A stretch of DNA of 64,000 bases from Agapanthus africanus. Taxonomy: Eukaryota; Streptophyta; Magnoliopsida; Asparagales; Amaryllidaceae. Every line of letters begins with the position of its first letter. Positions within the stretch are counted from its first letter, which is position 1. The position numbers were made by a program, and so were the translations under genes. Shown piece after piece: positions 20,445-31,801 of this stretch. The stretch spans positions 183,475,044-183,539,043 of the forward strand of contig CM057344.1 of the NCBI GenBank assembly GCA_030015575.1, written 5' to 3'. The notes beneath the pieces are model-generated. The model saw only the letters and a list, made by a program, of their open reading frames with translations, did no database searches and was not told the origin of the DNA.

Positions 20445-21328
20445 ATTAAATTTTGCACTAAATAAAACCCTATGGTATTTTAGTGAAATCTGGGGTTAAA
20501 CCTCAGATTAAAGGGCCTAATAACACATAGTTAAGTTAAGATAACCATCAATATCACTACTTGGCCAAAACTTCACACAAATCACCATTTTTAGCACTAA
20601 AACGCATATTTAACACTAACCGATGCTAATTATCACATAAGTTTAGCAAGGTAGGAAGTTGGGTCTAAGAAGTATACCTCACTTGACCCTACGTTCAAGG
20701 AGAAGGAGAAGAAGAAGAGAAGGAGCTGCTGCTGATGCTGCTGCATGTTGCTGCTGCTGCTTATGCTGCTGTTGCTTGGGCTGCTGGTGCTACTTGTTGC
20801 TGTTGTTGTTGCTTGCTACTGTTGCTGAAGCTCCTGCTGCTACTGCTTCTTCTGCTGCTGCTGCTGTGGCTGGTGTTTTGTGTGTGTGAGTGAGAGTGAG
20901 AGAGAAGTGAGAAAAAAGAGTGTTTGAAAACAAAAGAGAATGAGAGCACAAGAGAGTCAACCCCCCCCTCTCTCTCTTCATTTAATGAGAGCATGGCTCA
21001 AGCCATGATGCCCATTCTCTCTCTCTCTCTCTCTCTCTAAGTCAACCCAACTAAATCATTTTCTATTTAATATAAAAAACAATAACCAAAACACTTAATA
21101 AAATTTTAAACAAGCTTAATGAAAATGGTTAGTCCACCATGGTCGCCAATCATGGTCTAACCCTAATTAACCCTAGTTTACATGCACATGTGTGTGCAAG
21201 CCTAAATAAATTCTAATAAAATATTCATTAATTTTGATAAAATATTTGAAAATCGTTTTGGTAAACTTTTTATTAAAAACCATATCTTAAGGTGTAATTA
21301 GCCACTAATCACATCCTAAGGTGTTACA
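20445..21328 (-). repeat. 3' LTR of element B (5'-truncated in plus view)
   Basis: Matches 29518-30397 closely, including the GCT/CAG microsatellite (about 20725-20870 versus 29805-29935), a CT microsatellite near 21010, and the end CATCCTAAGGTGTTACA. Only about 0.9 kb of the roughly 4.1 kb LTR remains. Confidence 0.85.
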
Positions 21329-21345
21329 ATCTTCCCCCTTAAAGA
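21329..21345 (-). other. Polypurine tract of element B
   Basis: The minus strand reads TTTAAGGGGGAAGAT immediately before the LTR start TGTAACACC. Element A has a nearly identical tract at 16140. Confidence 0.75.
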
Positions 21346-21360
21346 AATTCGTCCCCGAAT

Positions 21361-24300
21361 TTAAAATATATAGCTACGCGTACCTTCAAAGAGATGAGGG
21401 AATTTCTTCCGCATCTCGCCCTCGGCCTCCCAAGTGATCTCTTCACCATTAGGGCTGCGCCAAAGCACCTTCACAGATGGCAAGACCTTCGATCGAAGTT
21501 TCTTCACCTGCCGGTCCAATATCATGACTGGCTGCTCGGTGAATGAAAGATCGCGCTCGAGCTGAACGGTCTGATGCTGAATCATGTAAGAAGGGTCATG
21601 TAGGTATCTGCGAAGTATCGACATGTGGAATACGGGGTGAACATCTGGGAAGTCGGGTGGAAGAGCCAAACGAAATGCTACTGCGCCCACACGCTCAAGG
21701 ATCTCGAAGGGACCTATGAATCTGGGGCTAAGCTTCCCCTTCCGACCAAACCTCATCACTCCCTTCATCGGAGAGACCCTCTGAAAAACGTGATCGCCAA
21801 CTGCGAACTCTAATCTGCGGCGGCGTCTGTCAGCATATGATTTCTGCCTACTCTAAGCTGTCCTCATCATATCTCGAATCAGCTGTATCTTCTCGGTCGT
21901 CTCCTGTACGATCTGCGGCCCCCAAATACTACTCTCACTGAACTTTGTCCAACAGACGGGCGATCCACATCTCCTCCCATACAAGGCCTCAAAAGGTGCC
22001 ATTTGGATAGTATCCTGGAAACTATTGTTATAGGAGAACTCCGCCAAGGGTAAATGGTGATCCCAGCTACCACCAAAGTCTAAAACGCACGCTCGGAGCA
22101 TGTCCTCGAGAGTCTGAATAGTCCGCTCTGACTGGCCGTCGGTCTGCGAATGAAATGCTGTGTTGAAACTCAAGCGGGTGACCAAAGCCTCCTGAAGCCT
22201 CTGCCATAGTCGGCTAGTAAACTGGGTGTCTCGGTCGGACACGATGCATGTCGGGACTCCATGCAGTCGTACAATCTCGTCGATGTAAATCTGGGCATAC
22301 TGAGCAAATCCGAAAGTTGTCTTTACCGGCAGGAAGTGAGCCGCTTTCATTAAATGATCCACGATCACCCAAATGGAGTCATACCCTCGCCTAGTCCTGG
22401 GTAGAACCACAACGAAATCCATAGAAATATGCTCCCATTTCCACTCCGGAATGGGTAACGGCTGTAGCTCTCCCGCTGGCCTCTGGTGCTCGGCCTTGAC
22501 TTGCTGATAAGTCAGGCATCTCGACACAAAGTCTGTGATGTCCCTCTTCATTCCGTCCCACCAGTAAACATCTCTCATATCATGGTACATCTTGGTGGAA
22601 CCCGGATGAACACTATACACCGATCAATGCGCCTCCTCAAGAATCTCACGCCGCAGTCCCTCAGCATCTGGTACGCACAGTCTAGTCCCAAATCGCAGTA
22701 TCCCATGATCATCAATCACGAACTCGGAAAATCTGCCCTATCCAATCTGTGCCATGATCTCCGAACAACGGTCATCACTTTACTGTGCCTCATATATACG
22801 GTCAAGAAACTGTGGGCATGCACGAACATGCGCAAGCTGTCCCCCGATCGGCATGAACTCGAACTGCACTCGGCTGTCGCATAAAATCTGTCAATCTGCC
22901 GACGACTGCCTCTGCACTGCGCTCAAACAAGATAGACTACCCCCGGGCCTCCTGCTCAAAGCATCCGCCACTACATTAGCCTTTCCCGGGTGATACAAGA
23001 TCTTGCAATCGTAGTCTTTTACTAGTTCCATCCAACGGCGCTGTCTAAGATTCAGGTCTCGCTGCTGAAATATATACTTCAAGCTCTTGTGATCAGTGAA
23101 TATCTGGCATGACTCGTCGTATAGGTAATGTCATCAGATCTTGAGTGCAAAGACCACTGCAGCCATCTCCAAATCGTGAGTGGGGTAGTTCTGTTTGTGT
23201 TTCTTCAGCTGCCGTGAAGCATACGCGATCACCTTGTCATGCTGCATCAATACGCACCCTAACCCCACTCGAGAAGCGTCACAATAGACCACAAATCCGC
23301 CCGATCCTGAAGGTAATGATAACACCGGCGCCGTAGTCAAACGAGTCCGTAGCTACTGAAAGCTATGCTCGCACTCCTCCGTCCAATCGAAAGGAACTCC
23401 CTTCCGGGTCAACCCGGTCAAAGGTGCAGCAATACGGGAGAAATCTTGTATAAATCGCCTGTAGTAGCCGGCCAGTCCTAGAAAATTGCGGATCTCCGTA
23501 ACTGATGTTGGTCTGGGCCAACGCTGAACGGCCTCAATCTTCTTCGGGTCTACACATATACCATCTCGTGTAATCACGTGACCCAAGAAGTCTACGCTGT
23601 CAAGCCAGAATGCGCACTTGGAGAATTTCGCGAATAGCTGGTGCTCCCTCAAAATCTGCAGTGTGATCCGCAGATGCTGCTCGTGCTCCTCTCGGCTCTG
23701 GGAATACACTAAAATATCGTCAATGAATACGATGATGAACAAATCAAGATACAGCCTGAATATACGGTTCATCAAGTCCATAAATACTGCTGGGGCATTG
23801 GTGAGTCCGAACGACATCACCAAAAACTCATAATGGTCGTAACGCGTGTGGAAAGCTGTCTTCGGAATATCCTCCTGTCGAACCCGCAACTGATGGTATC
23901 CTGATCACAAGTCGATTCTCGAAAAATGCCCTGCGCCCTGAAACTGGTCAAACAAGTCGTCGATGCGTGGTAAAGGATATCTGTTCCACACGGTAACCCT
24001 GTTCAGCTGGCGGTAGTCGATACACAGACGCAAACTGCCGTCCTTCTTCTTGACAAACAGGACCGGAGCACCCCAAGGAGACACACTGGGTCGAATAAGT
24101 CCCTTATCCAGCAAATCTTGCAGCTGACTTTTCAACTCTTTAAGCTCCGCCAGGGCCATCTGATAAGGCGGTATAGAAATAGGCCCCGTGCAGGGAATCA
24201 AATCAATGCAGAAAACAATATCGCGCTAAGGCGGTAGCCCAGGAAGCTCGTCAAGGAAGACATCAGGGAACTCATGAACAATCAGAACCTGGTCCAACGG

Positions 24301-26094
24301 AACATCTGTAGCTCTAGTATCGCAAACATAGGCTAGAAATCCCTGACATTCCTTCCTCAAAAGCTGTCCAGCGCGAAGAGAAGAAATCAAACTGTGAGGG
24401 GCGACACCACAGTCCCCCTGCACAACAAAAGCCGACTCGTCGGGAAAACAGAATCTAACTGTCTTCTCACGGTAGTCCACAGACGCATAGCACTTGGCTA
24501 ACCAATCCATGCCCAAAAGAACGTCGAAGTCCAACATCTCAAGAAGGATCAAGTCGACAGGCAACTCTCTCTCGCCAATACGGACAACACAGGATCGGAA
24601 CACGTGTCTAGCAACAAACGACTCGCCTACAGGAGTGGTCACAACAAGCGGCTGATCAAGAAAACCAGACTCTCTACCCAAACTCGGCATGAAGTGTGTA
24701 GAAACGTACTAGTGCGTGGATCCGGAATCAAACAACATGTGTGCGTCAACAGAACATACTGATAGGGTACCTGAGACCACCGCATTGGACGCCTGCGCGT
24801 CCTGATGCGTCAACGCGAAAACCCGTGCCTGTCCTCTACCTGCGACTGGTGGTCCCCTTCTAGCAACTGGCTGTACTCTGCCGGCAGCTGGCTGTCCTCT
24901 GCCTCGGCCACCTCATCCACTATGAACAAACCCTCTGCGACCACGGCCTATCTGTGCATGAGTCTGGCGCAGAGCAACAGTAGGTACAATAGGCAATGCC
25001 CTCTGGGGTAGGGAAGGTGGAAGTGTGACATGTGGTATGGCAGTCTCGCCCTCACGTGGCTCGGGGCAATCTCGAACACAATGATAAGCACTCCCGCATC
25101 GGAAACATCTAGATGGTGTCGACCGACCCTGTGGATAGGTGTTATATAACCGTCCTCGTCTCGAACCTCTGTCGTCATCACGTCCTGGAGGGGGTCTGCC
25201 TCGGCGCCTACCCATCTGCCTCTGAGAAGACACGTCAGTTTGAACTCTCTTTGGTCCCGGAACTACCGAAGTCTCGGCAAGGATCTCCTCTACTAATAGG
25301 GCTGCATCTACAGCTGCTGCATAAGTCTCGCAATGCTGTGCGCTGATCGCAAGGAACAGTGGGGTAAGTAAGCCTCGAACAAATCTCTTGACTCGCATCT
25401 CCTCAGTAGCCACTAGGTATAGGGCATAAACAGATAGCTCGGTGAACAGAACGTCGTACTCTGCCACTGTCATCTCCGGCATCTGACGTAAAGACTCGAA
25501 CCTGCGCGCTCGGGCATCCCTGACACTCTGGGGAAGAAAACAGGCTAGAAATACCGACACAAACTCGGTCCAGGTCATAGGAGGAAGACCTGCTACTCTG
25601 CCCTTCTCAACCGATTCGCACCATTTCTGTGCAAGACCATCCAGGCAAAAGCTCGCGAACTCTACCCATCTCGCATCTGAGTATCTGAGTGAACGACATA
25701 TCCGGGCCATCCTATCAATAAAAGACTGTGGGTCCTCGGCTACATCGGTGCCTGTGAAGACCGGAGGCTTCAGCCTCATGAACTCTGATAGCGATACTGT
25801 GATGACCTCTGTGGCTGCAGGGGCAACTGCCTGTACTGTAGGTACCATCACGGTCCCCGCAACGGGTAGAACTACTTCTGGTCGCTGTGCTCGAAGCGTC
25901 TCGACTAACGACCCTATCATCTAGCGCATCTCCTGCATACCGGCCCCTAGCATGGCGATCTGATCTGTCGTAGGAGGAACAATCTACTCTGGTACAACTG
26001 GTGTACTGCCCGGGTCAGTCCTCATCTCAGACAAGTCAACTCGAATCTCGGCTCTCACGGCCGCTCTCTGCGCCCTCGTAGTCTTTGGCGGCAT
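21361..26094 (-). pseudogene. gag-pol: Gag-pol polyprotein of element B, 14 in-frame stops and no frameshift
   Basis: One reading frame of about 1,580 codons starts at MPPKTTRAQ (26094). Gag has a CCHC knuckle (CFRCGSAYHCVRDC, about 25069-25110). The protease motif DSGSTH lies near 24715-24735, and the LLGMDW segment lies downstream. Reverse transcriptase has FIDDILVYS near 23707-23730; RNase H has YCDAS near 23285. Integrase shows D, D and E at residues 68, 129 and 165 counted from 22620 (D35E spacing); the second cysteine of its zinc finger is Tyr (CLTY). The C terminus ([14 protein letters not shown], near 21430) resembles a Tekay chromodomain. Stops are at 25984, 25921, 24913, 24709, 24226, 23905, 23353, 23134, 23131, 22891, 22780, 22738, 22624 and 21853. 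Not translatable as it stands. Confidence 0.92.
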
Positions 26095-26312
26095 ATTGGC
26101 TGAAAAGAAAGTAGGATTCGATAAGTATACGGAAATCGAATCGCAAGAATGTATATAACCATGAAGGAATTTCAATCAATAAGTCCTAAGGTCGCTTAGG
26201 CGAAGTACCGTGTCGTGAGTATACCGCGGAGCATACACACGCTATGCCACTCTGCTTCAGCTACCTACTCCATCATACCAGGGTCATCCTACACTCCGAA
26301 GGTAAAACCTAC

Positions 26313-26324
26313 GCTCTGATACCA
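26313..26324 (-). other. Primer-binding site of element B
   Basis: The minus strand reads TGGTATCAGAGC (initiator tRNA-Met), 4 nt from the LTR at 26329. The leader from here to the gag start is only about 220 bp. Confidence 0.82.
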
Positions 26325-27121
26325 ACTTTGTCACGACCCAAAGTTCGGCCCGTGACCGGCACTTAACCACGTGACGTCTACAGGCATAACGCGACTAAGT
26401 AAGCCGAAACCCAGAAATCAAAATCATTAAAAGTAGTGAGTGTTAAAACATTTAATGGAAATATTTGTTTAAAACATTTTGAAAACCTTGGTAATTTAGT
26501 AAAATTCTTTAAAGTTTAAGTTGTTTTCTTTAAAAATTTTGGCAGCATTTCCTTTGTAAAAACCAGCCCCGAAATCGTGTACAAGACAAGATATGAATAA
26601 AAATGAGATACAATAAGAATAAAGCATCCCAAACGGGAGCAATCACGTCCAACGGCGGAAACAATCACCACAATAAAAATATACGACGCAGTAGCGAAGA
26701 AACGAGCAATATAATTGGAAACAGGTATCATGAAAGATAAAACTGCATAAATAAAGTCGGCTCACAACGAGCTCGACACCAGAGTACAAAATAATATACA
26801 CCGTCCTCACAACTGGTCTCTAAGTCAATACATAAATAGTAGATGAAGAGTACTAGATACAACAGTGTATACAACTGGAAAATAAACGGATACCGCAAAA
26901 ACCCACCTATCAGCAATAAAGCTCACGCGCCGACTGCAGTGGTATCCGTATCAAAAGATGCAAGAAAGCAGCCTGCCGTGACTACTCAGATGGGCAACCT
27001 GCAACACTGTGGCACGACGGGGGTGAGTTGCCAACTCGTGAATAGTAGATAACATATAAAGGTAATCGCGAGTATGCACGTACTGCGATACTCTAACCTA
27101 TGCCAACAGATAATATCTATA

Positions 27122-27390
27122 TGATGAGCTGGATGCAATAATCATGCAACAAGTGCGATCTAATAACATCTCTACATGATGAGTAGGGTATGCAATAATC
27201 ATGCATAGCAAATGCAATCTAGTAACATCTATATAGGATGAGCAGGGTATGCAATAGTCATGCATAGCAAGTGCAATCTAGTAACATCTATATATGATGA
27301 GCAGGGTATGCAATAGTAATGCATAGCAAGTGCAATCTAGTAACATCAATATAGGATGAGCAGGGTATGCAATAGTCATGCAAAAGTACT
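27122..27390. repeat. 59-bp tandem array 1 in B LTR
   Basis: About 4.6 units starting GATGAGCAGGGTATGCAATA; the units differ by a few substitutions. Confidence 0.85.
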
Positions 27391-28309
27391 CTATCAGGTA
27401 CTACAGATACAGGATGAGATGGATAACACTGAAAGCCGAGCATGGGAATAAATAACATCTACATGGAATGTCAACGTGGAAAAATAACCGGTGTCCATCA
27501 ATGCACCCAAACTCCCAGTAAAACTCAGGCGCCGTCACTCCAATCGGCCCTCAAATCCTGTACAGCTCATGGAATCGTGAGTGCCCAACATCGGCATTCG
27601 AAATATCATAAAATAATCGTGTCCAGTATCGACACACAAATCCTCATGTATCGGGCTCCGTCAGTCCGGATCGGCCCGCGGGCTCCGTCTGCGGAATCGG
27701 CCCTCGGCCCCGGCAATACGTGCCGTCCCGTATCCATCTATCGACTCTGGTCTGTATCCTCCAGATAACCGCAAGGTCCAACCAATCACCGGTAGGTAGT
27801 AGTCCCTCTGCCGGGCTCATCGTCATCCACACGAAATCTCTATCTCGCCCCGGGGTACCATACCGGGTCCACCATGTACCCGCAAACGGATCGTCCTCCT
27901 CCTCGAATCGGGTTTCATGTGTCATACGTCTCAGAACCGAGAAAACGCATGGTGGACGCACTGAAATATCATAACAAGAGAAACCGGGATTTTGAAACAG
28001 TGCGTATTTTCTTTAAAATAATACCACGGTTCTCAAATCCAGAAATCATATGAATCCAAAACTCAATGCGTAAATCCATGCAATGTGTCGTATGACACTA
28101 AGAGTAAAAAGGGAAAACCGCTCTTTTTAAAAGGATCCAGTTTGAAAATATCTCATGCGGTCCCGTTTTCTAAAAATCGAGTCAATATCATCCATGTATG
28201 TAACATATGTATGCATGTAAGTATGGACGTGCAGATGGATATAGACGCAAATGTGAGTGCAGCAATGTACATGTGCACTAATATGGATATACGATGTATA
28301 TGTGCACAA

Positions 28310-28660
28310 GTATAGATATATCAAGATATGTATGCACTAATACAAATATACAGTGTGCATGTGCGTAAGTAGGGATATATCAATGAATGTATACACTAAT
28401 ATGAATATAGAGTGTGCATGTGCGCAAGTAGGGATATATCAATGAATGTATGCACTAATATAAGTATACAGTGTGCATGTGCGCAAGTAGGGATATATCA
28501 ATGAAGGTATGCACTGATGTGAATATACAGTGTGCATGTGCGCAAGTAGGGATATATCAATGAATGTATGCACTGATGTGAATATACCATATACATGTGC
28601 GCAGGTATGAAGATATCAATGTGTGTGAGCACCAGTATGAATATACAGTGTGCATGTCTA
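28310..28660. repeat. 59-bp tandem array 2 in B LTR
   Basis: About six units starting ATATATCAATGAATGTATGC and ending GCGCAAGTAGGG. The unit sequence is unrelated to array 1 but the period is the same. Confidence 0.85.
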
Positions 28661-29348
28661 ATCATTAATGATGCGGTAATCAAATGATATATGATTCGTA
28701 GCAATCCTATAGTGCGAGTGTCATGGCAATCACTAACGGTGTAAGTGTAACATACAAATAGTGCTCGTGCAGCGTGAACCGTTAGTGACAGTGCAGTGCT
28801 ATATACTACCATTTCTATATGCAACAAAAGAAGGTATGCTACAATAGTACATATAAATACCTACAACTAAAACATCCTATCACGCCCTGACGCTTAACGC
28901 CATACGGGCGATTTCCCCGTAGATGTTAAATCTACTCACCTGGTCTCGTGCTAAGCGTAGCCGACCACCTGTTTCCCCTTTTTTGCGGCGTCCGACGTAC
29001 CCGCCTGCGAACCTAGAATTTACACGAGGGATACACATAAGAAAAATCATGCAAAAACGCGATATCGAAATCAAACGAGAAACTCGCGTCGCGAACTAAA
29101 TGCGCGTGTGTCCGATACGCTAAAACGTATGTATACACGTCTGAAACTATCCCGACATGTCGCGACACGCAGCAACACTAAACCCACTCACGTATCACAT
29201 GTGTCGCGCAAACAAAACGTATAGGAAAAACAATATTTCGCTCCAGATTTTGACTCTGGCACAAAAGTGAAAAGTTGCATATGTCAAACTACTTAAATAC
29301 ACAGCTGACTACCCTAGACCCAACCCCAGCACCTAACTCCCCTATCTA

Positions 29349-29392
29349 GCCGCAAATTGCGGCCAGAACGAATAAAATTGCGGCCTGGGTGT
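29349..29392. promoter_or_regulatory. AT-centred palindrome pair in B LTR
   Basis: AGCCGCAAATTGCGGCC is followed about 13 nt later by TTGCGGCCTGGGT. It sits at about the same distance from the LTR end as the copy in the A LTR. Confidence 0.45.
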
Positions 29393-29900
29393 GTAATTAT
29401 GGGCTCGTGCTTCGTGTGTGTGGTCTAGATCTAGTGTACATGCCCCAGTTTTCTCAGTTTTCATCTGAAGTAACCGGGTCAAAAGCAGATCATAGAAAGG
29501 CTAAATTTCGCTTTAAAACGTTAAATTTTGCACTAAATGAAACCCTATGGTATTTTAGTGAAATCTGGGGTTAAACCTCAGATTAAAGGGCCTAATAACA
29601 CATAGTTAAGTTAAGCTTACCATCAATATCACTACTTGGCCAAAACTTCACACAAATCACCATTTTTAGCACTAAAACGTATATTTAACACTAATCGATG
29701 CTAATTATCACATAAGTTTAGCAAGGTAGGAAGTTGGGTCTAAGAAGTATACCTCACTTGACCCTACGTGCAAGGAGAAGGAGAAGGAGAAGAAGAAGAG
29801 AAGAAGCTGCTGCTGATGCTGATGCATGTTGCTGCTGCTGCTTATGCTGCGGCTGCTACTTGTTGTTGTTGTTGTTGCTTGCTGCTGTTGCTGAAGCTCC

Positions 29901-29933
<33 letters not shown>

Positions 29934-30397
29934 TGTGGCTGGTGTTGTGTGTGTGTGAGTGAGAGTGAGAGAGAAGTGAGAAAAAAGAGTGTTTGAAAAC
30001 AAAAGAGAATGAGAGCACAAGAGAGTCAACCCCCCTCTCTCTCTTCATTAAATAAGAGCATGGCTCAAGCCATGATGCCCATTCTCTCTCTCTCTCTCTC
30101 TCTCTCCAAGTCAACCCAACTAAATCATTCTCCATTTAATAAAAAAAACAATAACCAAAACACTTAATAAAATTTTAAACTAGCTTAATGAAAATGGTTA
30201 GTCCACCATGGTTGCCAATCATGGTCTAACCCTAATTAACTCTAGTTTATATGCACATGTGTGTGCAAGCCTAAATAAATTCTAATAAAATATTCATTAA
30301 TTTTGATAAAATATTTGAAAATCGTTTTGGTAAACTTTTTATTAAAAACCATATCTTAAAGTGTAATTAGCCACTAATCACATCCTAAGGTGTTACA

Positions 30398-31801
30398 CCT
30401 ACATATCATAACACATCGCAATTGCGTATTAAAATCAAGTCGGAAACAAAAACGGCACATGTTTCACTCATAAGTCAAAACCTATAGCTTCGCGTGCAAA
30501 ACATGACTAAAAGTCCTAGTCGTTGACGTTCAAACGTCACACGACCAAATACAAATCCCAATATCAAAACCAAGCACCCTAAAATACGGAAAACATAGCC
30601 AAAAATACCCCAATGTGCTCTCAGATTTTACCCTAGGCCAAATTGGTCAATTCTGCACATATGGAGGGTCTAAATTACTGAAGATAAAGCCCTGGACCAA
30701 GCACGGACCAATTTGGAAGTACCAAGGCCGCAATTTGCGGCCCAAATGATTAAATCTGCGGCCTGGGTAGGGGGTTTGGGGTTCTGGTCTTCAGGGTAGC
30801 TTCTAGGTTGCCTGCATGTGTCACTGTGTTCGCTAAATAATTTTCCAGGTCTCCGAGTGTTAGCAGATCTCTAAACAACCTCATAATTTTCACAATTTCC
30901 CAATATCGACGAATCTAAAGTTCGTGTTTTGGGGTTTGGTCACTGGTCCAGGTCAAGAATTGGTCTCTAGGGTCTTATAACAGCCATTAGGCATCCCCCA
31001 ATCCACACAACACTCAAACCCCTCTCTAGAATTTTCCAAGTTCACAAATCCACATCTTAAACCCATTTCTAACTAACTAGAATATAAAGAAACTTAAAAC
31101 TATCTAAATAGTAGAAATTATACCTCATTTAGGCCACTCAAGAAAACCCTAGCTTCTCAATGTTGTCAAAATCCCACTTTTCTTGGTCCAATGTGTAGAG
31201 GAGAAGGAGGTGGTCATTTTTAGTGATAGGGGTTTAGGGTTTTGAGAAAAGATTTGGGATCGGTCATGAGGGTAGAGGAGGTGGAGGAGTGGTTGAAGAA
31301 GAAGAAGAAAACAAAAGGGGAATGGGGAATGAGGCAGCCCCCCCTCTCTCCCACACTTATTCTCACTCCCTTTTCTCTCTCCTAGTATGCTCACCCCTCA
31401 TCATTGTGTCCCCTCTCTCTCTCCAACAATTCATTTCTTTTCTTTTCTCACCAATAAACACATAAACCCAATAAAACCACACAAATGAAAAAACATGTAA
31501 TATGTCATGGCGCACTAACCATGAAAACTGTAAAAACACGGATTTGGCCTAATCGCGATCAGCAGTGCACTAATCGGGTTTTTATCGAAACTGTATATAA
31601 TAAATTTTAAAAATGCCAAATCCTTTAAATATATTATTAAATGAATAAATAATTTTAATTTCCATTTATTTCACAATTATTGGTATATATTTATAGCCTT
31701 TTTTCGAAAACCCCAATTTCGCAAATCGGGCAGTTTTCGGGAAAATATTGTTTTAATATTAAATTCCAAAAATAATATTTTATATTTTCTGAAATGTTAC
31801 A
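30398..31801 (-). repeat. 5' LTR of element A, second segment
   Basis: Matches 14717-16139 closely, from CCTACATATCATAACACATC to GAAATGTTACA. Right of it the pol gene of copia D begins abruptly in frame. The AT-centred palindrome pair is at 30726-30771. Confidence 0.85.

Larger units (their letters stand above)
20399..30397 (-). mobile_element. Tekay/Del-like chromovirus (element B)
   Basis: Minus-strand Ty3/gypsy element: truncated 3' LTR 20445-21328, polypurine tract, gag-pol 21361-26094, PBS 26313-26324, and 5' LTR 26329-30397. The pol order (protease, reverse transcriptase, RNase H, integrase, chromodomain-like C terminus) is that of chromoviruses. It is inserted in the 5' LTR of element A, which resumes at 30398. 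The left LTR has lost about 3.2 kb, so no target duplication can be read. Confidence 0.83.
26329..30397 (-). repeat. 5' LTR of element B, about 4.1 kb
   Basis: Starts TGTCACGACCCAAAG (plus view) beside the PBS and ends GGTGTTACA at 30397. It holds two 59-bp tandem arrays, a GCT/CAG microsatellite and CT repeats. No ORF of interest. It is unusually long for a chromovirus LTR. Confidence 0.8.
14462..31801 (-). mobile_element. Non-autonomous chromovirus-type gypsy element A (with B nested inside)
   Basis: Minus strand: partial 3' LTR 14462-16139, polypurine tract, 3.4 kb internal region without pol, PBS 19580-19591, and 5' LTR 19596-31801 interrupted by element B. Its polypurine tract, PBS, leader (the CAAGCTACCTACTCCATCA region near 19405 versus 26260) and LTR start resemble those of B, so A looks like a LARD-like relative that would use proteins of a B-type element. 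It interrupts the pol gene of copia D at 31802. The left end is covered by copia C and the window edge. Confidence 0.75.

Noticed and set aside
20659-20889. Cysteine/alanine-rich frame over the GCT/CAG repeat
   Set aside because: A microsatellite within the B LTR, repeated at 29734-29958; not a gene.
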